Source of the DNA: Agarophyton chilense
Taxonomy: Eukaryota; Rhodophyta; Florideophyceae; Gracilariales; Gracilariaceae
Reading direction: 5' to 3'
DNA length: 64,000 nucleotides
NCBI GenBank assembly: GCA_030374765.1
Contig: JARGXX010000105.1
Coordinates: forward strand, 62,001 to 126,000
Shown: positions 42,840 through 51,926 of the stretch, in pieces
How the letters are laid out: each line of letters opens with the position of its first letter
How positions within the stretch are numbered: the first letter of the stretch is position 1
The notes under the pieces: generated by a model
Database searches by the model: none
The model's input: only the letters and a program-made list of their open reading frames with translations
What the model was told of the DNA's origin: nothing
Program-made: the position numbers and the translations under genes

Positions 42840-45428
42840 TCAGATCGGATACAGGTATCTGGCCGGGTCTGCTCGTGCTGCCAGTTTCTTTTTGGGTGCA
42901 TATACCGGAATGGATCCGAGTTGGCCAAAAGCGAAGATGCGCTTGAGCTGGGGGTTGCGGTGGTGCCATAGTTGGTAGGGAGACGTATCGGTGGTGGCGT
43001 GATGCAAGAGATTGTACTTGAAAACGGTATCTCTGGCCACGTCTTCCCAGTACGTGTGGTCCAAACGGGCTGTGGTGAGGAGTGCTCTGACAGAGTTCAT
43101 GATGGTGCGGTTGAGGCGTTCCGCGATGCTGTTTTCCTGAGGTTGATGCGGTGTTGTTAAGTGGTGTCGAATGTGATGTTTGTGGTAGATGGTTTGCATC
43201 TTGTTTGAGACATATTCTTTGGCATTGTCACTTCGCAGGTGCTGTAGGGGGTGTTGCATGATGTGTTTGATGTGTTGGAGGGTGTCATCTATGTAGGTGG
43301 GTATAGCCTTGCGATCTTTTATGAAGTGAACAATGGCGAATTTGCTGGCTGCGCAGACTACTAGTAGCATGTGGTTATTGCCGTGCCTTGAGGTGGGTGA
43401 GATTGGTCCGCAGGTGTCTGAGCTGACATATGCGCCAGGTGGGTACGAGTGGTCCTTGCGCTTGTGTGGTGCCGGGTGTCGTTTGGAGTGGTCACAGGCG
43501 CTACATGTTAGGCGTACATCAATGGGTAGTGTTTTGGGCATGAGCGGGAGTAGGCCTTTCTGGGCTGTGAGTGCTAATTTGTTCGGATGGGCGTGGTTTA
43601 GTCGTATGTGCCAATTGTGTGTGGTGTTGCGGACGTTAGCATTGTGTTGTTGTGTAGTGGGGTTGGGTAGGTGGCGAAGACAGTTCGTGGATGGTGGGCG
43701 TGGGGTGCGGCTTGTGGTAGGTGCTAATGGTGTGCGGCTGGCTTCGGGCCATGGTGAGGGCAACGAGATTGGGGGGGGGGTATGTTTGGAGGTTATGCGT
43801 TTTGTGTGGGTTCTTTTGTTAACGGGCAGTGCTCGTGCGGTTTGAGCTGCTGTGTGGTTTACAACGGTTGTGTCTAATTGATAGTGGTTGTGTCTCCAGG
43901 GGGCTGTGGCTACGATAGATGGGGGTTTGGATGTGGTATCGATGACGTAGCCATGTTTGGCTGTGAATGCTATGAGTCCGTAGCGCGTTGCTAGGTCTTT
44001 GACGGATATGAGGTTGTGTTGGATACTCGGGTTGGCGACTGCGTGTGTTTGTATCACCTTACTCTTGTTGGTTTTCAGGTGTATTATTCCACTGTGTGTG
44101 CACTTGGTCTGGTCCTGTGTGGCAGATTGTGTTAGGGTGGTTTTGTGAAGGGGTGTCATTGAGGGGAGTGCCTTGGTGATGTGGGTAGGGTGTGCGCCGC
44201 TGTCTAAGATGAACGTACCGGTGGCTGCAGTGTCGGCTTCGGACATGACGTCAAGCTGTGTTACGGGTTGTTGTGGTTGTTGCTGAATGGCGGGGTACAT
44301 GGCGTGAGGGGGTGGCAGCGGATGGAGTGGGTAAGGTTGCTGTGGGTGTGCTGTGTGTAAGAAGTTCGCTTGTGTCTTGGCTGTTCGATACTTCGGGTGT
44401 CCTTGATCTCTGCACTGTGCGTCCGTGTGATTACAGCGTATACCTAATGATTTGTGGTGGGTGCATAGCTGGTTGTATGGTATGCGACGTATGGGGTTGG
44501 GGCGACGGGTGTTTTGCCTAGAAGGGTAGGTGTTGTGCGTAATTCCGTAGTCCCCAGTGAACCGTTGGGTGCTAGGGTAGTGTGTCGGAGTGGAGAGTGA
44601 TGGTTGATAAAGATTGTGAAGCGATTTGAATGATCGAGTGAAGTTGCGTATGGTCGTCGGTTTGTTGGAGATGATGTGTGCTAGTATCGGCGTGAGTGTG
44701 ACGTGTTTCTTTAGTCCGGAGATGATGAAATCGATGGTAGTGTCCTCGTCCTTGATGTTTGGGTACCTGGCGGCTACCATTTTCTGCCGGATAGCTAGAT
44801 GAGCTTTCAGATATTCGTCTACTTTGGTGGTGTCTTCGAGTTCCAGAGTTTCTGCCTCTGTCTTCAGAAATTGGTGGTCCACTTTGGTGGATTGATTGAT
44901 GTGTTCAATGACTTTGTGGATGATATCGTAGGGTGTAGGGTCTTCTTCGGGTGGGAGGAGAAGTCCCAGAATTTCCATTGATACGCTGCTAAGTACAGCT
45001 GAAAGGAGTCGGTTTTTCTTGTGTTCAAATATTTTAAGTGGTGCTTCGTCGATAGGTGGGTTTGGGTTACCTGTAAGGTGTGGGAGTGTGTCAATAATGG
45101 CGGCATACGTTTTGAGTGCGAGGTACCAAATGGTGTAGTTGGTCGGGTCGAGGTTGGGAATTTTTTGGGTTTTGTCTGGTTCCCTGTTGATGATTGAGTG
45201 TGTGGTTGTGTTGTGGGTGTGTGTGTGAGCAGCTTTTGCGTGTTGGTGTTGTGTGGTGTCGTGCGGTATGTGTGTGTCGTTGTATGTTGTGAGAGCGTTT
45301 TGGTAGAGCTCGTTGATGAGTGGGTTTTGTCTGAGTTCTCGCCCTAGGCGTCGGGCTAGGCGGGGGTTGAAGGTCTCCGTCTTGTGTGGTGGGAGGGGGG
45401 GGAAAAGGTCTGGGTTTGGGTTTTTCAA
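42840..45428 (-). CDS. copia gag-protease-integrase frame (fossil)
   Basis: An 862-codon open stretch that opens about 17 bp inside the 5' LTR boundary. Gag has an unusual Cys/His cluster (CTHHKSLGIRCNHTDAQC) where a CCHC knuckle is expected. The protease site is FILDSGAHPTHI. Integrase shows HHCC (HIRLNHAHPNKL...CSACDHSKRH), then DTCGP, then LRSDNAKEYVSNK, then ENSIAERLNRTIMNS. The order protease-integrase-RT places the element in Ty1/copia. Confidence 0.88.
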   Translation of the reverse strand: MKNPNPDLFPPLPPHKTETFNPRLARRLGRELRQNPLINELYQNALTTYNDTHIPHDTTQHQHAKAAHTHTHNTTTHSIINREPDKTQKIPNLDPTNYTIWYLALKTYAAIIDTLPHLTGNPNPPIDEAPLKIFEHKKNRLLSAVLSSVSMEILGLLLPPEEDPTPYDIIHKVIEHINQSTKVDHQFLKTEAETLELEDTTKVDEYLKAHLAIRQKMVAARYPNIKDEDTTIDFIISGLKKHVTLTPILAHIISNKPTTIRNFTRSFKSLHNLYQPSLSTPTHYPSTQRFTGDYGITHNTYPSRQNTRRPNPIRRIPYNQLCTHHKSLGIRCNHTDAQCRDQGHPKYRTAKTQANFLHTAHPQQPYPLHPLPPPHAMYPAIQQQPQQPVTQLDVMSEADTAATGTFILDSGAHPTHITKALPSMTPLHKTTLTQSATQDQTKCTHSGIIHLKTNKSKVIQTHAVANPSIQHNLISVKDLATRYGLIAFTAKHGYVIDTTSKPPSIVATAPWRHNHYQLDTTVVNHTAAQTARALPVNKRTHTKRITSKHTPPPISLPSPWPEASRTPLAPTTSRTPRPPSTNCLRHLPNPTTQQHNANVRNTTHNWHIRLNHAHPNKLALTAQKGLLPLMPKTLPIDVRLTCSACDHSKRHPAPHKRKDHSYPPGAYVSSDTCGPISPTSRHGNNHMLLVVCAASKFAIVHFIKDRKAIPTYIDDTLQHIKHIMQHPLQHLRSDNAKEYVSNKMQTIYHKHHIRHHLTTPHQPQENSIAERLNRTIMNSVRALLTTARLDHTYWEDVARDTVFKYNLLHHATTDTSPYQLWHHRNPQLKRIFAFGQLGSIPVYAPKKKLAARADPARYLYPI

Positions 45429-45432
45429 GCGT

Positions 45433-45445
45433 AGGGCCCGTAACC
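45433..45445 (-). promoter_or_regulatory. primer binding site like half initiator tRNA-Met (copia)
   Basis: On the - strand, immediately after the 5' LTR, the sequence is ggttacgggccct. The complement of the initiator tRNA-Met anticodon stem-loop (gggcccataacc in many eukaryotes) is ggttatgggccc, so 11 of 12 bases match. Drosophila copia and yeast Ty5 prime from such a tRNA half; use here is inference from sequence. Confidence 0.65.
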
Positions 45446-45533
45446 TGTGACTGGAGAACCTTAGTCGTCTTTCTTTACTTTGTCATCGTCGTCTATCTTA
45501 AGTACTTTTCTGTTACTGTAATGTTGTTTGACA
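45446..45533 (-). repeat. 5' LTR of the copia element
   Basis: 88 bp, direct copy of 40926-41013 with three differences. Confidence 0.9.
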
Positions 45534-45582
45534 TTGCGAAGGGCTTGGATGGCGAAGAATATTACGACAATAGGTTTGAAAA

Positions 45583-45801
45583 TTAGAATTGAATGATCGA
45601 GAAGGTGTGTTTATCGACATGAAATAGAGTAGATCTTCTACACTCGTGTTCTGTTTTGTAACAAATAAGCTTGAAAATAGTTTTGTTCAAGTAATGGTCA
45701 AGACAAAACTTGGCCGTAACTCGCGCCGCTTTTTTCGCACGCTGGAGTCGGGGGATTCGTCTGCGATCAGATTTGCGAGCGGTTTTCTTTGTACGAGCCA
45801 T
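45583..45801 (-). pseudogene. histone-H3-tail-like short frame, right copy
   Basis: Frame of 72 codons starting MARTKKTARKS. Residues 1-30 align gap-free with the H3 tail: SDRRRIPRLQRAKKAAR against STGGKAPRKQLATKAAR keeps S, P, R, Q, A and KAAR. The rest (VTAKFCLDHYLNKTIFK) is not the histone fold but resembles the left copy (VTTDTYSNHCLKKTIVK). It is oriented towards the left copy, so the two were convergent neighbours before the copia insertion. Lys-rich charge is kept better than in the left copy. Whether it is expressed is unknown. Confidence 0.55.
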
Positions 45802-46233
45802 CGAAGGATTCACATGAGCAGAAGTCCCCCACGCTTCCCAAGGAGAGGTGACACATCGAATTCCGCGTCAAGTTTTCCAATATACAGATGAAAGCAGTGA
45901 CGTTCCAATTGTGGCGTTTTCTTGCGTGCGCAGTGCTCGAGAGGAAACAAGGAGGGTGATAGAAAACCGCAGAGGGCACAAAGAGAAGATTTGCTGGGCA
46001 AACTGGCCCGCGAGGAAGATGCGGGAAACAAGAACGCACTTAGCGTCAGAAATACACGATTGCCACTTGGCACAATGCCGCCGCGCTGCATACCAAACCT
46101 CTCCCGTGCTCCACCCCGAGACACTGGAGACGGAGGAGAATAGGGGACACCCTGTGCCCGTTCCATCTTCCCCGGTTCCACCGCGTGATTTACGAGCGCA
46201 TACTACACTCTTCACCAACAGCCCTCCCGCTCT
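45772..46233 (-). repeat. right arm of the H3-locus inverted repeat
   Basis: Inverted partner of 40175-40634, about 98 percent identical in the core. Ends at codon 10 of the H3-like frame on one side and fades beyond an agagcggg motif on the other. Confidence 0.85.
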
Positions 46234-46373
46234 GCGTACCACTGCCTACAATAATTCTATTCCAATTCCGGTCACTGTGGCGGCGAAACGGGTCGCCCTA
46301 TTTAACCGGGGCGCGTTCATGAAGGGTAAACATTGCATGCTCGGATTGGGATGCATCTAATGCATGTGGCGTC

Positions 46374-46961
46374 CTAGGCGCGGCCATGGACGAGGACGAC
46401 GGTGAGAACGAGCGCGGCAATAGCGAGCGCGGCAAGCGCGGCAAGGGCAACGCCCACGCGATCGGGCTCGAAGCGACGCACACTGTCCACGCGTGCGACG
46501 ACGGCAAAGTACCTGCAACCGCCAAACAACGCGCAAACAGCGCCCGCAGCAGCAACGCTCAAGGCCGCGCCACGCAGTAAACTGGCGCCTCTCAACGGGT
46601 GCAAACGCACCAACGCCAAAGAGAAGATGGCGGCCTGAAAGGCAAGTCGCAACCACGAATGGAATGTACGCACGTTGGAAAGATGCACCAGCACGCGCCC
46701 GAAATCAGGCAGTGCCGGCGGGGCGCGAAGATCGCTTAGCACGGCCAGAATGGCGCGACGGTGCGAGAGAGGTGCCACGTGCAGATCGTCTCGGAGCTCG
46801 CGGTTGGTGAGCGAGTGAAGCATTTGTGGCGGTAGCGCGGCTTGCTCGAAGCGCGTCGCGTACGCCTGCAGGCCACGCTGCCGCAGTGCGTGCTGCAACA
46901 CCTCAGTGTCGGCGGCGCTCATCGCATTCCTCGCGCTGCTCTGGCGGACGGAGAAGTGCAT
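46374..46961 (-). CDS. SAM domain plus DUF202 membrane protein
   Basis: Predicted protein of 195 residues from the first ATG (46961); a second ATG at 46922 directly before the SAM domain is also possible. The amino part (LQHALRQRGLQAYATRFEQA, then MLHSLTNRELRDDLHVAPL) reads as a sterile alpha motif domain, used for protein-protein contact. The carboxy part has a DUF202 signature (LSNVRTFHSWLRLAFQAAIF) and about three hydrophobic segments, with a short basic loop before the last. DUF202 also forms the membrane tail of VTC polyphosphate polymerase subunits, but no SPX or catalytic domain is present here. High GC content compared with its neighbours. It is divergent from the small heat-shock gene, with a 278-bp shared upstream region. 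Function is not known; an organelle or vacuolar membrane location is inference. Confidence 0.65.
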   Translation of the reverse strand: MHFSVRQSSARNAMSAADTEVLQHALRQRGLQAYATRFEQAALPPQMLHSLTNRELRDDLHVAPLSHRRAILAVLSDLRAPPALPDFGRVLVHLSNVRTFHSWLRLAFQAAIFSLALVRLHPLRGASLLRGAALSVAAAGAVCALFGGCRYFAVVARVDSVRRFEPDRVGVALAALAALAIAALVLTVVLVHGRA

Positions 46962-47239
46962 GTGCGTCTTTCCGCCGGAAAGCTCTGCATCTCCCGTGCC
47001 ATCTCCGTGACGTACAAAGGGACACGTGTTCACCACTTATTTGCCCATCTTGAACTCATGTTCCGTTACGCAACTTACACGCCTATGTAATCCGTCTCGT
47101 GTTCCTAAGGGTATAGGGTCGGGTCAATTTAACCCTCGCCGCCGCCCATCGCTGCCACTTCCCCCTCCATTGCCCTAGCTTACCCAACTGCCCCCCACCC
47201 CCCCGCTGCTGTCGTCGCCGCAAACCCGTTGCTTTCGCC

Positions 47240-47704
47240 ATGCTTGCCGCCAACTCGCAGTCACACGCTCCGCGCAACCCTTTTGCACCGCACCCCTACT
47301 CCAACCTGCTCTCGCAGAAGCACACCACCACCCCCCCAACCGTAGAGCCGGTGCACCACCACCAGTCCTACGAGAACAACATCTACGTGCAGGTCGAGTT
47401 GCCTGGCGTTCTCAAGCAAAATATCTCCCTCGAGATTCACAACAATCACCTCGTCCTATCCGCCAAGCGCTTTCGTGTCAGCAAGCTCTCCAAGTTGTCC
47501 TGCGCCCCTGCAGAGTCCCGCTCGAGCGCGGGCGCCACTGCCTCCGCACCCAAGCCCGCTTTTCTTTACGCTTTGGAATTGAGGATGAGGCATGACGCTG
47601 ATGCCGAAGCCGTCCGCGTTGATGGCTATGAAGATGGTATTCTTACCATCCATATTCCCCTTGTTACCTCCTCTGCTTCCCGTAAGATCGCTATCGACTC
47701 ATGA
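47240..47704 (+). CDS. small heat-shock protein (HSP20/alpha-crystallin family)
   Basis: Single-exon protein of 154 residues starting at the ATG at 47240. The alpha-crystallin domain begins near residue 48 (NNIYVQVELPGVLKQNISLE) and shows the family's NHLVLSAKR strand and closing GILTIHIPL. The tail RKIAIDS supplies an I-x-I motif used for oligomer contacts. A Ser/Ala-rich insertion of about 25 residues (around 85-110) splits the domain between strands, which is unusual. Small heat-shock proteins are ATP-independent holdases that bind unfolding proteins. No organelle-targeting sequence is obvious. No clear heat-shock element stands out in the 278-bp region shared with the divergent SAM-DUF202 gene. 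Confidence 0.8.
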   Translation: MLAANSQSHAPRNPFAPHPYSNLLSQKHTTTPPTVEPVHHHQSYENNIYVQVELPGVLKQNISLEIHNNHLVLSAKRFRVSKLSKLSCAPAESRSSAGATASAPKPAFLYALELRMRHDADAEAVRVDGYEDGILTIHIPLVTSSASRKIAIDS

Positions 47705-48838
47705 AAAACGTTTTTTCTTCACAACACACGCCCAATGCAACCTCTAGTAAAGAAACACCCTTCTTTACCTTGTGAGACAAGCACATAACATGTACTCACG
47801 AACAACCACCTTACTCTGCGACGCGTTGCAAATTTTACGAGTGTTCTCGATGGTGCTCCCTCGGCACATCAGACAACTCCACGTTCGCTTTCGCGTGCTA
47901 GCTGAAGACCTTGTTGATATTTGAAACTTTTCGATGGCTACCATCTCTCAAATCTTTACACTATTCCTCAGTTGATTGCCACCTGTCCCAAGCGCACAAG
48001 AATCAAATGATTGAGATCCAATTTATGCAACCCCCTCACGAGGAAAACAGAAACGGAAAGCGTTACAAAAGACTGCGGCAATAGAGGTGATGCTTCTTTT
48101 CAGGAAGCCGTTATGTGGTGGGCAGAATTCATTCGCCGCGGATATTTTATAGATCCGGTTCTCCATTCGAGGTTTAAACGATGATTCCTCGGCGTGTGAC
48201 GCATCCGGAAACGAAGGAATTTCGTTGCGGACCCGGAGGTTCATTCACGTTGTTACGAAGGTACATACTCGTGGTATTAAGTTTATTGTCTGTGTCGTAG
48301 AGAGAGAATGTGCCAGGCTGTCACGAATGTTGGGAAAAGTGCGGCAGACGGAAAACGGTACAGTAGGTGAGTTGTGGAGATCATCTCGGGTTGCGGCCAG
48401 CCACTAATCCATTGCTTTCCGAAACATAACTTCCATACGGACGATAGATAGCATCGAGCAGGTGGCGACTGCATGCATTGTGGCCCGTATGATGATAGAG
48501 CTCGAGATAGTCGCTGTTGATCAGTGTCGCAGCTCTTATTTTTGAATTTGGGTTCAGAGCTTAGTTTTAATAACAATAATGCCGTTCATGGGTATTCAAA
48601 AATTTGAAACCATGATGGACCTGTCATCTGTCACTGGTTATATCCCCTCTGAGGCTGCCGTATATCCTCCAAATAGCTCCACAGACCTTCCAATACATCT
48701 TTAAGCGGCCGTGATTCAACTTCTTCAGTGTCCTTGTGCATCAAAGCCCGTTAGACTTAAGGAACAAAAAGATTATTTCTGTCATCTCAGCCTTCCGGTG
48801 ACTGCATTCTTCACATCCAGAGCTCTGCAGATTGCCTC
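47705..48838. other. spacer between HSP20 and TPX2-like genes
   Basis: About 1.1 kb with only short frames and no motif. It presumably holds the HSP20 3' end and the promoter of the next gene. Confidence 0.5.
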
Positions 48839-50665
48839 ATGTCCGAAAACACTACAACTTCGCTCCCAACTTCCGTGGATCGCGAGGAAAGCTACTCCAC
48901 AGCACTTACAACGATTATCAACCGAACACAGACGCCAGTGCGACAATCCACGGAAAAAATGTTCATGATCACTGATACTTCTCCAGCCTCGCCTCTTATA
49001 AAACGGCGCCCATTGCATTCATCGTATGGAAAAAGACAGGAAGGGAAACAGATTGAATCACCTGTTTCATATACTTCAGCCATAACTCAATCTCCTGCCG
49101 TTTCGCAGTCTGCCAGTTCGAACGATACAAAGACCGTGAAAAATCGCGTAACCTTTGATTCTTTTATGGCCAATTCTTCAACCTCTATTGCTCTAGAGCA
49201 TTCTGATTCCTTTACTCCAAATACTAACTCAAATACTCAGGAACAGCCTGTGATTTGGACCCCGAAGACTCGTACTACCATCGCAGTTCAGGCTGCAAAT
49301 ATCTCCGTCATTCCATTGTCCACTACGCAAACGAATCAGATCTTATCGGCCAAGGAAGGTGAAGTTGTTGAATTTGAAACAAATACAACGACAGCTGCTC
49401 TCTCTTCAACGAGGAAACCAAGGAAGTCTATTACAGAAGGCTTCACTCCTCCACCGTCAAAAATCCCAACTCGCAAGCGACGCACCCCGAGTTACGCTCG
49501 TTCGACAAAGGCTTCAAGACGTCGTTCCGATTGGACAAAAATGTCAGCTGTTCAGATGCAATCACGAGAGCACGAGAGTGTCCGAAAAGCAAGGAAGCTG
49601 AACTTCTCGAAAACGATCCCCGTCTCTCCGGAGGTGCTTCATCGAAACACTGGTCGTATCCGAAAGATACCATCCCCTAAGAAAAGTCGAAGCTTCAAAC
49701 CAAACCCATCATCCCGTTATCTCAACAGGCCGTGTCCTGTTGTGCGCCCTACCGTAAAGAGCAAGGCTGCCCCCATCGGCCGTGCTCAGACAGTGCCCGT
49801 GTGTTCCCCCCCGTCGTTTGAAATGAGTAAACCAGAGCGCACTGCGTCCAAACCATTCAAACTGGGAAGCGTGGAACTGCACGGACTGCGTATGAAACAA
49901 ATTCAGGCGAGACGAAAGATGGAAGAGGAAGAGGACCGTCGCCGCCGTATTATACATCCCATTGAGCTTCACCACGAAATATTAAGGGGCCCCACATTCG
50001 TTCCAAACCTGGAAAACAAAGTCCTGACAGTGCCTTTTGATCCAGTACCGTGGGTTGAACGACGAGAACGAACTCTTGCATTTGAAGCTACTCAACGCGA
50101 ACGCATCAAAGAAATGGACGCCATGAAAGAACAGGCTGAAAAGATGCGTGAAATAGCACAAGAAGAAAGACTACGTGAAGAGTATGAAAGGAAGAGGTTT
50201 AGACCCAGACCCATCCCAAGATCTCACTATAAACCAGATACACCTCCGAAAAGAAGAGCGTCCATCGCAGTCATGCAGATGAAGGAGCAGGTTGCACAAG
50301 CTTTGGAAGCTGAAATTGATGATGAACTTCAGAGCTACTTTTCGAACCTTGCTATTTCTGAAGATACCCAAACGACATACACTCCCACCAAACAAGATGA
50401 AAAAATTGGACGTTCTGTTTCTTTGAAACCTGCAGACAGGAAAGACCTGTATTCAATCGTCGAACAAGAACATAACGCTGGCGTGCCAATTCGTAAGGGC
50501 GAGACTGTCATGGCGAAAACTGCTATAAGTGGTGCTGATAAGGAAAACGTGATGCCTAGCAGCTTGGAAACACCAGAAGTGGTTCGAAAGAAGCAGAAAC
50601 AGCCAAATATTGGTCCAATGAGACTCTTTCATGAGATACGCAACACTTTGTTCGGACGTTTTTAA
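48839..50665 (+). CDS. TPX2-like microtubule-associated protein
   Basis: Single-exon protein of 608 residues from the ATG at 48839. The first 320 residues are disordered, Ser/Thr/Pro-rich and basic, with several CDK-type sites (SPLIKR near the start, TPPKRR later). Residues about 330-470 resemble TPX2 repeats: KPFKLGSVELHGLRMKQ, a charged helix (ARRKMEEEEDRRRR), VPFDPVPWVERRERT, a long Glu/Arg coiled coil, then KRFRPRPIPRSHY, like the K-x-RP-x-P signature of the family. A KEN motif (GADKENVM, about residue 566) is a candidate APC/C degron, as in animal TPX2. TPX2 proteins nucleate spindle microtubules and activate Aurora kinases; that role here is inference. Other basic microtubule-binding proteins cannot be excluded. 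Confidence 0.6.
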   Translation: MSENTTTSLPTSVDREESYSTALTTIINRTQTPVRQSTEKMFMITDTSPASPLIKRRPLHSSYGKRQEGKQIESPVSYTSAITQSPAVSQSASSNDTKTVKNRVTFDSFMANSSTSIALEHSDSFTPNTNSNTQEQPVIWTPKTRTTIAVQAANISVIPLSTTQTNQILSAKEGEVVEFETNTTTAALSSTRKPRKSITEGFTPPPSKIPTRKRRTPSYARSTKASRRRSDWTKMSAVQMQSREHESVRKARKLNFSKTIPVSPEVLHRNTGRIRKIPSPKKSRSFKPNPSSRYLNRPCPVVRPTVKSKAAPIGRAQTVPVCSPPSFEMSKPERTASKPFKLGSVELHGLRMKQIQARRKMEEEEDRRRRIIHPIELHHEILRGPTFVPNLENKVLTVPFDPVPWVERRERTLAFEATQRERIKEMDAMKEQAEKMREIAQEERLREEYERKRFRPRPIPRSHYKPDTPPKRRASIAVMQMKEQVAQALEAEIDDELQSYFSNLAISEDTQTTYTPTKQDEKIGRSVSLKPADRKDLYSIVEQEHNAGVPIRKGETVMAKTAISGADKENVMPSSLETPEVVRKKQKQPNIGPMRLFHEIRNTLFGRF

Positions 50666-51113
50666 TATCTGCTGCATAGAACGCTACATTTTGTGCAAAG
50701 AGTCCAGAAATTCTGTACGTATATCAAGATGGAAAACTTTTTTGTCAATCGTTTGGATCATCAAACAAAGAAAGTTTTCCGTTGGCTGAATGTTGCTGCG
50801 TGCACAAGTACTTCCATTAGCAAACTCCAATAGAGCTGATCAATGAAAACATTCCGAATGTATCGCTTTGTCTCGAATGCTCAAAACTTTTTTAAGTTGC
50901 GAAAGCTTAGCAGCAGGCAAACCGGCGAACACTCCCCGGCCGAAGAAAGCATGTGTCCAAAGTCTGGTCATCAAAATCACTAAATACAGTCTTCCCTCAT
51001 CCACTCTTCCAGCTACTCTCAGTACAACATCGATGTCTTCTCATGGATAGCTGAGATTGATTGTTGTAAACAACTTGAGCAAAGAAGCGTGTTCTGACGC
51101 TCGGGCTTCAACA
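50666..51113. other. convergent 3' region of TPX2-like and Cys-rich genes
   Basis: 448 bp between two convergent stop codons. No further gene is seen. Confidence 0.45.
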
Positions 51114-51926
51114 TTATGTCATTATGCTACATTGGTCAATATTCATGCCGAAACCACCTATAGTTTCTTGGAGCAAAGTGTACGCATAGTCGCCCCCCTT
51201 CCTCCACACACATTCAATAAAGCTCCCTTGCAACATACAAAACTCTCCACAATTCTTGGCGCACACAGCCTCATCCCATTGTACCATGAGCAACGGACAT
51301 GGTCTCATAAAATCACAGCAAACGTGCCCCAATCCTTCACAATGCGCCTTCATCACAGCGTCACATATTTGGTTGGACCGACACACACCAGAGATGCATC
51401 CCGAATTCTGCGGGCAGTCCTCACTCACGCTGCACGCTTCCCCGAAATTGGCCGACGCCGGACTGTTACTCGGCGTCGACGTTGGCGATACCGATATGCT
51501 TGGCGTGGCGGAGGGAGAAGGAGGTAATTCTGCCAACGGTGCAAGTGGGGCGCCCGTTGCAGAGGCGCAAACCGCTTTCGTCGCGCTGGCACACACCACT
51601 TCGCCCGGACCTGGCACCGGCGAGGGCATTGGCGAGGCGACAACTCTTTGGTATGACAAGCACGTTTTGCGAGAGCATACGTGAGTGGCGTTTTGACAAT
51701 CGCACCGCCACCCAGGCGAGCAGTTGGTTTCGGTGCAGATATTTGATTTCAAGGGATGCGGTTTAAGGCATATTCCTATCTGAGATGATTCGTATCGGCA
51801 TGGACATGTTGTTGGGGTCCAGTCACACTGAGCCACAACAACTGTCAAAAGGGAAAAGAGCACAACAAGAAGCTCAAACTGCATTGTGAGGTAGATCAAT
51901 GTGAATACGAGCGAATGAGCTCTCAT
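51114..51926 (-). CDS. secreted cysteine-rich protein
   Basis: Protein of 270 residues from the ATG at 51926; an in-frame ATG at 51884 gives a cleaner signal peptide (MQFELLVVLFSLLTVVVAQC). The mature part has two Cys-rich modules separated by a Pro/Ser/Thr-rich hinge. Module 1 (about residues 34-90) has CPC, CSPGWRCDC and CSRKTC patterns. Module 2 (about 165-240) has CSVSEDCPQNSGCISGVC and further Cys pairs. The even spacing suggests disulfide-bonded domains exposed to the cell wall or medium. The second module's C-x5-C-x5-C-x4-C pattern recalls small adhesion or toxin-fold knots, but no named family is recognised. It is divergent from RPS3 across 1.2 kb. No catalytic motif. Confidence 0.6.
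   Translation of the reverse strand: MRAHSLVFTLIYLTMQFELLVVLFSLLTVVVAQCDWTPTTCPCRYESSQIGICLKPHPLKSNICTETNCSPGWRCDCQNATHVCSRKTCLSYQRVVASPMPSPVPGPGEVVCASATKAVCASATGAPLAPLAELPPSPSATPSISVSPTSTPSNSPASANFGEACSVSEDCPQNSGCISGVCRSNQICDAVMKAHCEGLGHVCCDFMRPCPLLMVQWDEAVCAKNCGEFCMLQGSFIECVWRKGGDYAYTLLQETIGGFGMNIDQCSIMT

Larger units (their letters stand above)
40926..45533 (-). mobile_element. Ty1/copia element with 88-bp LTRs and 5-bp target duplication
   Basis: Element on the - strand with direct repeats of only 88 bp (40926-41013 and 45446-45533; 3 differences, about 97 percent identical), TG...CA ends, and an exact target duplication ttgcg (40921-40925 and 45534-45538). Coding order from high to low coordinates is gag, protease, integrase, then RT and RNase H, which is the Pseudoviridae order. 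A primer site matching the anticodon stem-loop of initiator tRNA-Met adjoins the 5' LTR. It is the youngest and most complete-looking element here, with about one or two breaks. It inserted into the spacer between two convergent H3-like loci. Confidence 0.92.

Noticed and set aside
43333-43845. 170-codon + strand frame inside the copia element
   Set aside because: It is the complement of the gag-integrase frame, low in complexity (Val/Gly/Trp-rich), with no homology signal.
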